The notes under the pieces were generated by a model. The model ran no database searches. It was given only the letters and a program-made list of their open reading frames with translations, and was not told the origin of the DNA. From contig CAUUCL010000003.1 in NCBI GenBank assembly GCA_963543845.1, positions 33,782 to 97,781 of the forward strand: a DNA stretch of 64,000 bases, given 5' to 3'. Positions 34,855 to 44,785 of the stretch are shown piece by piece; the first letter of the stretch is position 1; every line of letters begins with the position of its first letter. The translations under genes and the position numbers were made by a program. The DNA comes from CAUTNH01 sp963543845. GTDB lineage: Bacteria > Bacillota_I > Bacilli_A > Acholeplasmatales > Acholeplasmataceae.

Positions 34855-37502
34855 TAAAATATTTTGTATGTTTTACTTAAAACATTTTCCCCCATAAAAT
34901 CATAATCATTACTACTTAAATTAAATACTGCTATCTTACCATTTTCATATGTTACTTTAAATATATCAGTATCTAATAGTTCATGGTTTTTTATATGACT
35001 ATTACTAATCAAATCATAAAACTCTTTAGCCATATTATAAATACTACTAATATCATCTTTCAATGATTTATTAAATATATTAGTTGCAAATATACTATTA
35101 TAAAATTTAGTTCCTTTTGTAATTGATGTATCTGAATATGATAGAGTATATTTTAAATTAGTATTAGCATTTAACGCTTTTAAAAGTTGATATTTAGAAT
35201 TATTTGCCTCTGATAAATTTGTACTTGTTGAAAAAATTCTAGAATATGGACTAAGTAAAAGTTGCAAAAAAGGTATTGTTGAATGATAATATAACATATT
35301 CCCACTTTCAAGCGGCATATCTTCTAAATACTTAGAAAATCTCGCTAAGTTAAAAAATGGATTTCTTAACATTATCTTTTTATTTTTTCTAATAATTTCT
35401 AAAAGAGCTTTTTCTTGTTCTTTTAAAGCACGATCACCACTATATGGACTAGTTGTATAATTTCTTAAAAATTGATTACCCATATCTCTTATTGCCATAT
35501 TATTTACATTTTTATTATTTTTTAAATACTTTAAAACATAATCATATAAATAATTAGGCGATAAAAGTGAATATGTCTGATCTTTTGAGAATTGATCCAT
35601 TAAAAGGTCTCGTCTGTTTTCATAACTAAGCTTTAAAGCATTTCCACCGATTGTTCTAATTGAATGCCTTCTTGCTTTATAATGACCTTCTTTGGTATTG
35701 TAGTGCTCAATTAAATATGTATCTAGAAAAACATTTTCATCTTTTAATATTTGGTTAAACAATGACCACTTACCAAGTTTGCTCTCATAAGTTATATTTT
35801 CATGAGTGCTACCATTTATTCCGCCTTTAGAAAATCCGCTGTACTTATATAAAATATTATAATCTTCATACATTTTCTTAATTTTATAAAATTCCTCATA
35901 AGTTGTAAGAGATGCTATTTTATAATATGGTATTCCTAGAATATGTTCTTTTCTTTTAAATGCTCCTAAAACTTCAAACTCAAGCATTTCCCTAGGCAAT
36001 ATTCTCTCATCCATTGGAATATCTTTAAAATATTCATTTTGGAGAGTTTTAACAAAATCATAATAAGTTGCATTATCTTTGCTAATTAAATGATACTTAA
36101 TCTCTATTCGCTCATCTAGAGTAATATCTTCATAAAATTTTATTTTTTGTCCTTTTATAAATTCATGATTAGCGAATTGTTTAAGTCTAAAATTTAAAAC
36201 TTGTCTGTAAAAAGGAGAGTCATCTCTAGTTGTTAAATCAGCATTTGCAACACCGTTTTTTATATCAGCAAGTATTGCCTTATTAGAATCTGATGCTCCA
36301 AAAAACGGCATTGTATTATATGGTTTTAAATTTATTTTATTATAATTTGAAACAAGGAGTGAATCATTTTTATAAAATGCAAGTTTATTTATGCTTGTAT
36401 TAGTAAGTCCCTTAGGTTTTATAATTGCTCCTTGGCCATCTGGCACAAATAAAAAATCATTTTCATTTGCTTTTGCTACAGTATTAGTTTTCACAAAATT
36501 AGGTAAAACATTTATCTCACATAATTTTAATGTTTTATCTAAAAGATTAGGAGATAACTCTTTTATTCTATCTGTTAAAACTTTAACTGTTAAATTCCCA
36601 TCTTCTGTTAATCTGTATTCAACAGGTATTATAAAGTGTGGTCTTTTTATAAATGTATGTTCTGGATTAAACTTTTGATTTCTTTTGATAAGTTCATTAA
36701 AATCAATCTTATATTTGTTTAATAATATATTATAAACAAGTTCTAAAACACTTTGATCAATATTATGATTTCTTTTTACAGTTTCAGCACTTTCTTTATA
36801 ATCATATGCCTTTTTAAAAAATTGCTCAAGCGGTTTATTCTCACTTATTATTTTATTAAACTCAGTCTTAGTAAACTGGTTAGGTATCCATGTTTTATCT
36901 ATTTTTCTCTCTGCTATTTCATACTCTACCCTAATACCATCTTTTAGTTTATATACCTTATAATGTCCGCCTTTAATAGATGATGTAAAGGAGTTTATAT
37001 CAATTGGAATATCAATTCCGCGGTATATATAAGTAAGATTAATAGGACTTCTTAAAAGGTCATTTGCTTCTTTATCTTTATCCTTATCAGTTATAAAGTA
37101 TTTAAGATTTTTCTTCTTATCTGTATTAGATGGGTCACTATCATAATTATCAAAATAATTATAAGGAATTGTCTCAAATCTTTTACCATTTTTTTCTACA
37201 ACTACATTAGTAGACTTATAATCAAATGATAATTTTGCAAGTGGATTACCATCTTTATCTTTTACACTATGAACTTCTTTTTCCTCGTACTTATTTTCTG
37301 TATAAAGGCTATCGCCTTTTTTTATTTCTGTACCTTGCTCAAATTCATACTTTGTTTTATTAGTATCAGCATTTATTCTATACTTTGTAACATCCACAAT
37401 TAAAACAATTAGCAAAACAAGCAAAATAAAAGAAACAATCGAAATTGCTACCATTTGCAGTATTGATAATTTAATTTTTCTTTTATTTTGGTTATCTTCC
37501 AA
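34854..37502 (-). CDS. Membrane-anchored DUF5696-like protein
   Basis: This 882-residue protein starts at a TTG (37502) after GAGGAAG, one base past the preceding stop. A single membrane helix lies at residues 14-36, and the rest is predicted outside the cell. The middle and C-terminal regions resemble DUF5696 proteins of Firmicutes, which sit beside sugar ABC permeases. Examples are YKYSGFSKGGINGST near residue 555 and the late block TIPFLQLLLSPYSRIFSTST near residue 750. The pattern of conserved aromatic and Gly-Gly residues suggests a TIM-barrel glycosidase, but no catalytic residue can be named. Its place between a YIP1 gene and the permeases supports a role in handling imported glycan. 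The family call rests on recollection and context. Confidence 0.6.
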   Translation of the reverse strand: MEDNQNKRKIKLSILQMVAISIVSFILLVLLIVLIVDVTKYRINADTNKTKYEFEQGTEIKKGDSLYTENKYEEKEVHSVKDKDGNPLAKLSFDYKSTNVVVEKNGKRFETIPYNYFDNYDSDPSNTDKKKNLKYFITDKDKDKEANDLLRSPINLTYIYRGIDIPIDINSFTSSIKGGHYKVYKLKDGIRVEYEIAERKIDKTWIPNQFTKTEFNKIISENKPLEQFFKKAYDYKESAETVKRNHNIDQSVLELVYNILLNKYKIDFNELIKRNQKFNPEHTFIKRPHFIIPVEYRLTEDGNLTVKVLTDRIKELSPNLLDKTLKLCEINVLPNFVKTNTVAKANENDFLFVPDGQGAIIKPKGLTNTSINKLAFYKNDSLLVSNYNKINLKPYNTMPFFGASDSNKAILADIKNGVANADLTTRDDSPFYRQVLNFRLKQFANHEFIKGQKIKFYEDITLDERIEIKYHLISKDNATYYDFVKTLQNEYFKDIPMDERILPREMLEFEVLGAFKRKEHILGIPYYKIASLTTYEEFYKIKKMYEDYNILYKYSGFSKGGINGSTHENITYESKLGKWSLFNQILKDENVFLDTYLIEHYNTKEGHYKARRHSIRTIGGNALKLSYENRRDLLMDQFSKDQTYSLLSPNYLYDYVLKYLKNNKNVNNMAIRDMGNQFLRNYTTSPYSGDRALKEQEKALLEIIRKNKKIMLRNPFFNLARFSKYLEDMPLESGNMLYYHSTIPFLQLLLSPYSRIFSTSTNLSEANNSKYQLLKALNANTNLKYTLSYSDTSITKGTKFYNSIFATNIFNKSLKDDISSIYNMAKEFYDLISNSHIKNHELLDTDIFKVTYENGKIAVFNLSSNDYDFMGENVLSKTYKIF

Positions 37503-37503
37503 T

Positions 37504-38160
37504 TTATCTTCCTCTTATTCTATATATAATTTCTGCAAAAAGTGATTCTGAAAAACCTACTAATTTTTGTAGTAAGTTAATCATTAAAAGCAGAATAAAT
37601 ACAATAATAATCATTGTCAGAAATGTAATTAAAATTGATATTATATTTTTAAATACCCCATACTCATGAATTATTAAAAGACCTATAAAAAGAAGTAGGC
37701 TAGTCCATATAATTCCAAATATGAAAATAGTCTTAACAAACACAACTCCTTCTAATGTAATAAAATTTGAAAGAAGTATTGCAAAAAGATTGCAAATGAT
37801 AAAAGGGTATAAAGAATATCCTAAAACTTTATATATTTCTCCAAGCTTACCCTTACCATCAAAAAATGTCGTAAGCGCAAGGTTTGCAAAGATAAATATT
37901 AAAAGGGGAATAATTGATGTAACAATTATTAAAAGAGCATTTAATTTTAAAGGATTATTGCTATTTATTATAAAGCCCTTATACTGATAATCTACTACAT
38001 TCATTATTCCAAACAAAAGAATGAAAATAGTCGCTAAGTAGTAATTACCTATTTTCTTTTCTTTCATTTTATCAAATGTCTTAAAAGGTGCAGCTACAAG
38101 ATAATGTGGCGCTGCTATCTCATCGTATACCTTTTCTCCTAAAGTTTTTTGTCTAGCCAA
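37504..38160 (-). CDS. YIP1-type integral membrane protein
   Basis: This 218-residue membrane protein has about five hydrophobic helices after an amphipathic start, with the family-like N-terminal region YLVAAPFKTFDKMKEKKIGN. The start is TTG 38160, seven bases after an AAGGAG site that lies inside the end of the previous gene, so the two overlap by 22 bases. YIP1-domain proteins commonly sit in Firmicutes loci with DUF5696 proteins and large sugar-binding proteins. The molecular role is unknown; a scaffold or partner for the permease is a guess. Confidence 0.7.
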   Translation of the reverse strand: MARQKTLGEKVYDEIAAPHYLVAAPFKTFDKMKEKKIGNYYLATIFILLFGIMNVVDYQYKGFIINSNNPLKLNALLIIVTSIIPLLIFIFANLALTTFFDGKGKLGEIYKVLGYSLYPFIICNLFAILLSNFITLEGVVFVKTIFIFGIIWTSLLLFIGLLIIHEYGVFKNIISILITFLTMIIIVFILLLMINLLQKLVGFSESLFAEIIYRIRGR

Positions 38161-39644
38161 ATAAATACTCCTTTTAAACCAACAAAAAATAATGCTACAG
38201 CAACTATTGTAGGAACAAATGCTTTTGTAAGTTTTTTATTTCTTATTTTCTCATATGCCTTAGAATAGTATATTTTATTATTGGCTTTTTTAAAATTTTC
38301 AAGTGCACTTTCATATTCTTTATTTCTTAAATGAACTTTTCCAATACCAGTGTATGCAAGTTCATTATTTGAATTAAGTTCTAAACTTTTTAGCCAGTAA
38401 GGAAGAGATTTTTGGAAGTTCCCATTTTCATAGTTTCTTACAGCACTGTTAATATTTTTACCATATTCAGTTTCTTTAAAAACTAATAATCTTGAAACAT
38501 TTCCACCATTGTCTAAAACGACAATATCATTTCCATCCCATCTAACAAGTTTTGGATATTCTAATAAATCTTTTGATTGGTCGCCTTTATTACCAATTGT
38601 ATAAAGTAAATCTCCTGAACTATTATAGGCAAATATTCTATTTTTAGATCTGTCGCCATCTTTTTTAATATCATCTTTAAAAGTATCAAGTCCAAGGTAA
38701 ATACCATAATCATTTATTGCAATATCCGTAAATACTGATTGGTAGTTGCTATCTTCATAAATATCTCCAACAACTTTAGTATTACCATTTTCAAGAAGCA
38801 CATTCTCACCTTTAAAATTTAATTTTTGAATTGGTTTGCTTCCTTTAGATGATGTTGTTGTATAGATAAATCCTTTTTCATCTACCGCAATAGATGAAAA
38901 TGAAACAGGCACATAATTAGTTCTACCTTTGGCATTTTTAGGAGATAACTTTCTCCAAAATGCTTCAATACCAGATATTACAATTTTATTAGTTCCAACA
39001 AATCTTTTAAAGTTAGCATTCTCATCAAGTTCTAATATACCTTGATCAGAGTCATTTATTAAAACATAGATTGCTCCTGTTTTAGATACCGCAATTTTGC
39101 TTGGTTTAAAATTCTTAAGTCCTGGTATTCCGCTTTTTTCATTTATATCAAGTTCTTTTAAATATGTTAAAGTATCATCATCGTTAACTTTTAAAATTGC
39201 TATTTTTCCATCTGTTTTAACTTTTCTACTCATTGCAACATATAACTTTAATGTAGTTTTATTTTCAAAAAATGATGCAATTGAGCTTATTCCATAAAAA
39301 CTTTGCATAACGCCATTTTTTAAATAATGGTCGATTTTAGCAATTTTTTTATAATCTTTATCATAAATATAAATTTTTGTTTGAGTTGCGATTATCTTTC
39401 TGTTTTTTAAAATTAAAACATCAACTATAACATCCCCTGGGTCCATTCCTAAATCTTTAGTTGTTAATACCTTTTCACGATTATAAGATGCAGGGGCTGC
39501 TTTAATTTCATTATAGTAATCATAACTATATGAATAATCTTTTGCAAAAACTCTAAATCCAAAAGAAATAGTCGTCATTAAAAGTATTATTATTGCTAAT
39601 AATAAGATTTTAATATTAAATATTCCTTTTGTTAGTTTTTTCAC
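38139..39644 (-). CDS. Membrane-anchored beta-propeller (NHL-like) and TPR protein
   Basis: This 501-residue protein has a hydrophobic N-terminal segment (residues 13-34) and a second near the C-terminus (about 475-495). Between them, residues 60-400 hold repeated strands such as IAVDEKGFIYTTTSSKG and KIAVSKTGAIYVLINDSD, typical of NHL-type beta-propellers. Residues 405-462 form about two TPR units (NYENGNFQKSLPYWLKSLEL, then EYESALENFKKA). It starts at GTG 39644, overlapping the TGA stop of the preceding binding-protein gene. The function is unknown. The architecture suggests a surface sensor or assembly protein for the glycan importer. Confidence 0.7.
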   Translation of the reverse strand: MKKLTKGIFNIKILLLAIIILLMTTISFGFRVFAKDYSYSYDYYNEIKAAPASYNREKVLTTKDLGMDPGDVIVDVLILKNRKIIATQTKIYIYDKDYKKIAKIDHYLKNGVMQSFYGISSIASFFENKTTLKLYVAMSRKVKTDGKIAILKVNDDDTLTYLKELDINEKSGIPGLKNFKPSKIAVSKTGAIYVLINDSDQGILELDENANFKRFVGTNKIVISGIEAFWRKLSPKNAKGRTNYVPVSFSSIAVDEKGFIYTTTSSKGSKPIQKLNFKGENVLLENGNTKVVGDIYEDSNYQSVFTDIAINDYGIYLGLDTFKDDIKKDGDRSKNRIFAYNSSGDLLYTIGNKGDQSKDLLEYPKLVRWDGNDIVVLDNGGNVSRLLVFKETEYGKNINSAVRNYENGNFQKSLPYWLKSLELNSNNELAYTGIGKVHLRNKEYESALENFKKANNKIYYSKAYEKIRNKKLTKAFVPTIVAVALFFVGLKGVFIWLDKKL

Positions 39645-42592
39645 TCGAGTCCGAATTCCTTTCTCTTAGTAAAGATTGCATGATCAATTTCTGTGATATA
39701 CTCATCCATTGTCTCATAAGGGCTAAGACCATCATTTACAACCGCTAGAAAAGCATTTATAAATTGTCTTGTAGTCATATATCCCCCTGGAACTTGTGGT
39801 ATACCAACTGTGTTTTCCATCTGAGCTTTAATTACTTCTAAATCCTTAGATGGCCATGATAATTTTTCAAGTGTTTTATAATTTGCTGTTGTATATCTTG
39901 CAGCAGCACCAATAACTGTTTCAAGCTCTCTTGCATACTCAAGTTGTGTTGCATCGCTTGTCCACCACTTTAAAAATTCCCATGATGCATTAGGGTCTTT
40001 TGTAAAGTTAGATATCATTGCAACAGCACTACTTTTACTTGCAGCCTTTATACTTCCATTTTTAAAACTTGGAATTTTAGCAATTCCCCAGTTTCCTGCA
40101 ATCTCAGGCGCAAATACAGCAAGGGTATTATATACACTATAATCCGTAATACCTGCTGCAATTTCACCAGAGCGGAATCTGTTTACAAAGTTTGCTGCAA
40201 CTGGAATTTTATATGCAGTAAAATAATCTGTAAATTTAGTAAACGCTTCAAGGGCATTTTTTTCACCTAGCGCCGATTTATTTAAATCATCATTGTAAAA
40301 CTTACCGCCATATTGCGCAAGTAGTGTTGAGAAAAATCCCGCATTAACACTATTTGAAACTGTCTTTGCTTGAAGTTGTTCATTTAATGTATTAGTTCCT
40401 GAGTCAAGAAAGAAATTATAATTGCTTGAATTTAATTTTTGGATAACTGCATCAAGCTCATCAGCTGTAGTTGGTGGAGTTAATCCTAGTTTTTCAAATA
40501 CATCTTTTCTGTAAAACATTACAGGGAAGATTTGCTGCTCAGGAAGTGCATATAATCCGTTTTTACCTTTTTTCTTAAAATAAAGCGATGTTAAAGCACT
40601 TTTGTGATAATTTTTTAAAACATCATTTAAATCATCAAACTTAGTTAAATCATAAGCAGCACCTCTAAATGCAAAATCTATCGGAGTGCCTTCTTCAACA
40701 CTTACTGCAACATCAGGACCTTTTCCTGCGATTGTAGCTTTTAAAAGTGCCTCTTTTTGAACAAGTTCTAAATCTACCGCTAAGTTTTTATCAGCAAAGT
40801 ATTCATCAATAATTCTTTTTAAAATTTGAGCATTATCACGTCCTGAGGTAATCCATACTTTTATTCTTCTTGTAGCCTTAGGATTTCCTGCATATGTCGA
40901 TTGCTTTTTAAACGAGAATATAAAACGTGATAATTCAAGCCAGCCGCTTTCAAATATATTAGATCTTGCCCTTCTTAATTTCATACCAGGAGAGTGAAAG
41001 GTGAAAGAATCCATTGTAAAAGGCTGTTCTTGCTCTGTTAAAACCCATGTACCAAGCGCTGATATATTAGACTGGAAGGTATTTAATTCATATATTATGC
41101 TCTCACAATTTTTAGCAAATTTACTAATTTGCATATTCAAATTAGAAAGAGCACTAATACTACCAATTCCAATTTTATAAGTTTCCTTGTATATATTTAT
41201 TACATTTTGTAATCTTTTATGATATGCCGCAAGACTTTTTTCAAGTTCAGGCATTTTTTCTCTTAGGTTATAATCCCTGTGAAAATCTGGAGTTGTTGTG
41301 GTGTATTTAATAATATCTAGATATATCTTATTTAAATTAGTGATTATATCTTTTACCTCATTAAGTAAATATCCAATATTTCCAAGTGAGACCGAGAATT
41401 TAACAATATTCTCGCCTTTTTTAAGATAAAACAAATACTCTTTTTTACCATCAGATATTCTGTAATTAGTTAAATCACTTGTTGATTTAAGCGGAATATA
41501 AGATGCCTCTTTGAACTGAATTTCATTATTTATCATAACCTGTCTTGAGACAAAGCCTGCTTCTTTTATATTTTGCTTACCTCTTAAAGTAAGCGCATAT
41601 AAACCATCTTCTGGTGCTGTTATTTTATAAGATAACCAATATCCAGGAAGCCTCCATGAGTATATACCAACAGAATTTAGTCTTTCTTTGTTTCCGCTAT
41701 TATATGGATAAAATCTTGCGCTGTTTCCATCTTTTAATGGAATTAAAACAGGGGTATTTTTCTCATAGATATATTCAGCCTCTTGATGAACTGAAACATT
41801 TTTTCCTACCTCTTTAATTCCTTTTGCTTTCCACTCAGCAAGTTTATCTTTATAGCTTTTAATACTAACAGGTCTTACAAGCTTTAATTTATTGATAACC
41901 ATCGGCTCTCTTTTAGCATCAAGTGTTAAAGTATTTTTTCCTTTTTTAAAATAAAACTTATATGGCTCTGGAGTATATTTTTCATAATCTGAGACAAGAG
42001 TTGTAATATTTTGCTCTTTTTCTATTTGCTTTGGTCTTATCTCATCGCCATTAAAATTCTTCTTAAATGATGTCGGAGATTCCATAGTTTTTTTATCATC
42101 TTCATATGTTCTAGAAAACTTAAGGTTTTTAGCCTCATTAAAAGGGAGTTTATCATTTATTAGTAAATCCCTTTCAATATCGCTTCCTTTACCAACATAC
42201 CTCTCGCCCATTACTTCATACTCTTTTGAAACTTGCCTGTAGTTCATTAAAATGTTATAAAATCCTGATTTTTTAACATTAAACTCCCAAGTGATTTTTC
42301 CTTGGTCTTGAGTAATAATGGAACTATCTTCAAAATTATTCCAAGTATTAGTTGTTTCACTATTTTTTACATCTCTTACATCAATATCTACATCTTCTGT
42401 AGCATCTTCATGGTTATTTTTTTGATAATTATAATAACTTTTAGGATCGTTATAAATTTTATCTCGTTGCGAAAAAGAAGAAATATTTTCCGTATATACT
42501 TCTTTATAGCTTTTTGCAATAGATGCAATTATTAAAGAAATTATAATAATTAGAATTAATGATAAGATTATTATTTTTTTCTTCTTTTTCAC
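39641..42592 (-). CDS. Membrane-tethered solute-binding protein with N-terminal carbohydrate-binding-like domains
   Basis: This 983-residue protein starts at GTG with a signal anchor (residues 4-28) but no lipobox Cys. Residues 60-250 and about 270-410 look like beta-sandwich galactose-binding-type domains, for example WEFNVKKSGFYNILMNYRQV and APEDGLYALTLRGKQ. A helical linker follows. Residues 585-983 form an extracellular solute-binding domain for sugars (GRDNAQILKRIIDEYF, KGPDVAVSVEEGTPIDFAFR, WEFLKWWTSDATQLEYA). Fusion of binding domains to a binding protein is unusual outside DUF5696/YIP1 loci. It ends in TGA overlapping the next GTG. It probably captures extended glycans for the downstream permeases. 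Confidence 0.8.
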   Translation of the reverse strand: MKKKKKIIILSLILIIIISLIIASIAKSYKEVYTENISSFSQRDKIYNDPKSYYNYQKNNHEDATEDVDIDVRDVKNSETTNTWNNFEDSSIITQDQGKITWEFNVKKSGFYNILMNYRQVSKEYEVMGERYVGKGSDIERDLLINDKLPFNEAKNLKFSRTYEDDKKTMESPTSFKKNFNGDEIRPKQIEKEQNITTLVSDYEKYTPEPYKFYFKKGKNTLTLDAKREPMVINKLKLVRPVSIKSYKDKLAEWKAKGIKEVGKNVSVHQEAEYIYEKNTPVLIPLKDGNSARFYPYNSGNKERLNSVGIYSWRLPGYWLSYKITAPEDGLYALTLRGKQNIKEAGFVSRQVMINNEIQFKEASYIPLKSTSDLTNYRISDGKKEYLFYLKKGENIVKFSVSLGNIGYLLNEVKDIITNLNKIYLDIIKYTTTTPDFHRDYNLREKMPELEKSLAAYHKRLQNVINIYKETYKIGIGSISALSNLNMQISKFAKNCESIIYELNTFQSNISALGTWVLTEQEQPFTMDSFTFHSPGMKLRRARSNIFESGWLELSRFIFSFKKQSTYAGNPKATRRIKVWITSGRDNAQILKRIIDEYFADKNLAVDLELVQKEALLKATIAGKGPDVAVSVEEGTPIDFAFRGAAYDLTKFDDLNDVLKNYHKSALTSLYFKKKGKNGLYALPEQQIFPVMFYRKDVFEKLGLTPPTTADELDAVIQKLNSSNYNFFLDSGTNTLNEQLQAKTVSNSVNAGFFSTLLAQYGGKFYNDDLNKSALGEKNALEAFTKFTDYFTAYKIPVAANFVNRFRSGEIAAGITDYSVYNTLAVFAPEIAGNWGIAKIPSFKNGSIKAASKSSAVAMISNFTKDPNASWEFLKWWTSDATQLEYARELETVIGAAARYTTANYKTLEKLSWPSKDLEVIKAQMENTVGIPQVPGGYMTTRQFINAFLAVVNDGLSPYETMDEYITEIDHAIFTKRKEFGLE

Positions 42593-42604
42593 TTACTACC
42601 ATCC

Positions 42605-44773
42605 TTATTTAATAATGAATCTTCTTACTTGATCTAAGACTTCTTCGTAGTTTTTAATAATATTAGGCTTTTCAGCTTGAATTTTAGTTAAAAACGAACT
42701 GTCTTTATTTTTAAATGCTTTTTGAATTGCGAGCGCATATAAATTAGTTGCGCCGACTTGATCGAGCTCTGATGGAATAACATTACTTAAACCTGTATGA
42801 TCATTGTCTTCATTATTCTCATCATTAAAGTATTTTTCTGTTTTATAACCATGCATGAATGCACAAATTCTTCTTGCAAGTTCTTTTTGCGCTTCTTTAT
42901 CTGGACCATCTACAAAAGATAGTTTTTTAGAAATCCAAATCTCAATTAAAAGTTTATTAAATACTTTCTCATCAGATAAATCGCCAGTAATTCCATACTC
43001 TTTAGCTTTTTCTTTGTAAAATTCCTCAGTTTTTTCTTTAACATATTTATTTATAAGCATCATAATAAGTGATACTTGTTGGTGATTATTTCCTTTTGAT
43101 ACAGTTAAAACGTCACCTGCTTCAATTGGAGTTATATATTTTTTATTTTCTTGTTTATCAACTTGAGGAATTGGAACAATACCGTAATCTGCAACTTTAT
43201 CAAATGGCATTGACCAGTTTTGAACCATTGTAAATCCTAATTTACCACCATTAAATGAATCTCTCATATGGTTTACATTCATTAGTTTATCTTGAATAAA
43301 ATTAGTATTTGCTAAATCATCATCAGCTTTATAAGTAAGTAGTCCTTCATCAACTAATTCTTTATAAGCAGATAAGATATTTGTAACTTGACCATTATCT
43401 AAGTTTAATTGGTCTTCAATTTTATTTTTGTTTTGATCAATTAGATTAAGTCCGTTTGCTAAAACTGATTGAACTCCGAAAAATGTTGGGCTAAGTCCTG
43501 CTGGTGTAATTCCATCTTGACCTTTAATTTTTCTAAGATATTCTGCAAATTTTTCTAAATCCCATTTTCCGCTTGCCCATAGTTTATCTGGCATTTCTTC
43601 TGGCTTAATTCCAGCATCTGTTAAAATCTTACGATTAAATACCATCATATCAGGATAAGTTACACCCTCGAATCTTTGAATACCGAATGTCTTACCAAAT
43701 ACTTTTCCTCTTTCTCTTTGCCAGTTATTGAAAAGATATTCAGAACCTAGTTTATTTAAAAGTGAATCAATTGGTGCTAAATTACCAAGCTTAATATGCT
43801 CAAGTAGTGCAGATTTTTCAGCAACACGAATAATTTTAGCATCATTTGTTGCAGCAAGCTCAGTTGCTAAGTTTTTAGCAATTTCAAAATAATCTCCTTT
43901 AGGTGTTGAAAATTTAAATTTAAAATTATATTTTTCCTCAAGACCTTTTAAAAACGCTTTATATTCTTCTGTTTTTAAAACATCTGATTTATATCCTGGT
44001 TCAAATGGAGATTCCTCATTTAAAACGTGTGTGTAAAAGGTAACTTCTTTACCATGAAGATTTAATCTTTCATTATCATTTCCGTTTAAAAGTTTTTTAA
44101 TATCGCCTTCAAATTTATCTTCGATAGTCTCTAAAGATGAACCTTTTTGTCCGATTTTAAATTTATTTTTAACATTTTTTAAAATCTCATCAACTTTATT
44201 TATTAACTCCTCATATTGACTTTCATTCATTGTTGGAGTTATTTTATCTTCAACTTCTTCTTTTAGCTCTTTATCAAATGCTTCTTTATCTTTTTTTAGG
44301 ATATATGTTGCACCTGCTGATGCTTCTGCATCATTGTTTACAACATTTAATTTTGAAAGCATTTCTTTTAAATCTTTTATAGCCTCAAGTAAACCCTCTT
44401 TATTGTTAGAGTAGTTTTTAGAAAAAATTCCATAAAATATTTTGCTTGATACAAAATCAAGATATTTATTTTCTAACTCTTTTAAAAGCTCATCAACTTT
44501 TTCTTGTTTAATATTTTTATTTTTAATTTGAGCTTCTAAATCATCTAGATAATTAATAAATTCATCATAGTGTGCTTTTTTTACATACTTGTTTGAATCT
44601 AAAACTGATATCTCATTTTTTTCCTTAGTTGTAGGAAGGGTATTTTTAACTAGATTTCTAGCCTCACTAATTTTTTGAGAAACTTTAGTTGTGTCTGCAC
44701 CTTTACATGCAACTAGTAAAAACGCAAAGAAAGTAAGTACAAACACAAAAAATATTTTTTTAACTTTAATCAT
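42605..44773 (-). CDS. Solute-binding lipoprotein with N-terminal helical domain
   Basis: This 722-residue lipoprotein has a clear signal peptide with lipobox LVAC (Cys23). Residues 27-230 are helical and Lys/Glu-rich, with two FIVAR-like segments. Residues 240-722 form a sugar-type extracellular solute-binding domain. Typical blocks are VTYPDMMVFNRKILTDAGI, EEMPDKLWASGKWDLEKFAEYL and VQNWSMPFDKVADYGIVPIP. It lies 12 bases from genes on either side. It is the second binding protein of operon A and differs fully in build from the first. It may serve a different glycan product or a different step. Confidence 0.85.
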   Translation of the reverse strand: MIKVKKIFFVFVLTFFAFLLVACKGADTTKVSQKISEARNLVKNTLPTTKEKNEISVLDSNKYVKKAHYDEFINYLDDLEAQIKNKNIKQEKVDELLKELENKYLDFVSSKIFYGIFSKNYSNNKEGLLEAIKDLKEMLSKLNVVNNDAEASAGATYILKKDKEAFDKELKEEVEDKITPTMNESQYEELINKVDEILKNVKNKFKIGQKGSSLETIEDKFEGDIKKLLNGNDNERLNLHGKEVTFYTHVLNEESPFEPGYKSDVLKTEEYKAFLKGLEEKYNFKFKFSTPKGDYFEIAKNLATELAATNDAKIIRVAEKSALLEHIKLGNLAPIDSLLNKLGSEYLFNNWQRERGKVFGKTFGIQRFEGVTYPDMMVFNRKILTDAGIKPEEMPDKLWASGKWDLEKFAEYLRKIKGQDGITPAGLSPTFFGVQSVLANGLNLIDQNKNKIEDQLNLDNGQVTNILSAYKELVDEGLLTYKADDDLANTNFIQDKLMNVNHMRDSFNGGKLGFTMVQNWSMPFDKVADYGIVPIPQVDKQENKKYITPIEAGDVLTVSKGNNHQQVSLIMMLINKYVKEKTEEFYKEKAKEYGITGDLSDEKVFNKLLIEIWISKKLSFVDGPDKEAQKELARRICAFMHGYKTEKYFNDENNEDNDHTGLSNVIPSELDQVGATNLYALAIQKAFKNKDSSFLTKIQAEKPNIIKNYEEVLDQVRRFIIK

Positions 44774-44785
44774 TTTCTTTCCTTT

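Noticed and set aside
29540..39650. Possible use of TGA as Trp (mycoplasma code)
   Set aside because: smpB, the PAP2 gene and the 983-residue binding protein gene end in TGA at tight start-stop overlaps, and Trp is encoded by TGG throughout, so the standard bacterial code applies.
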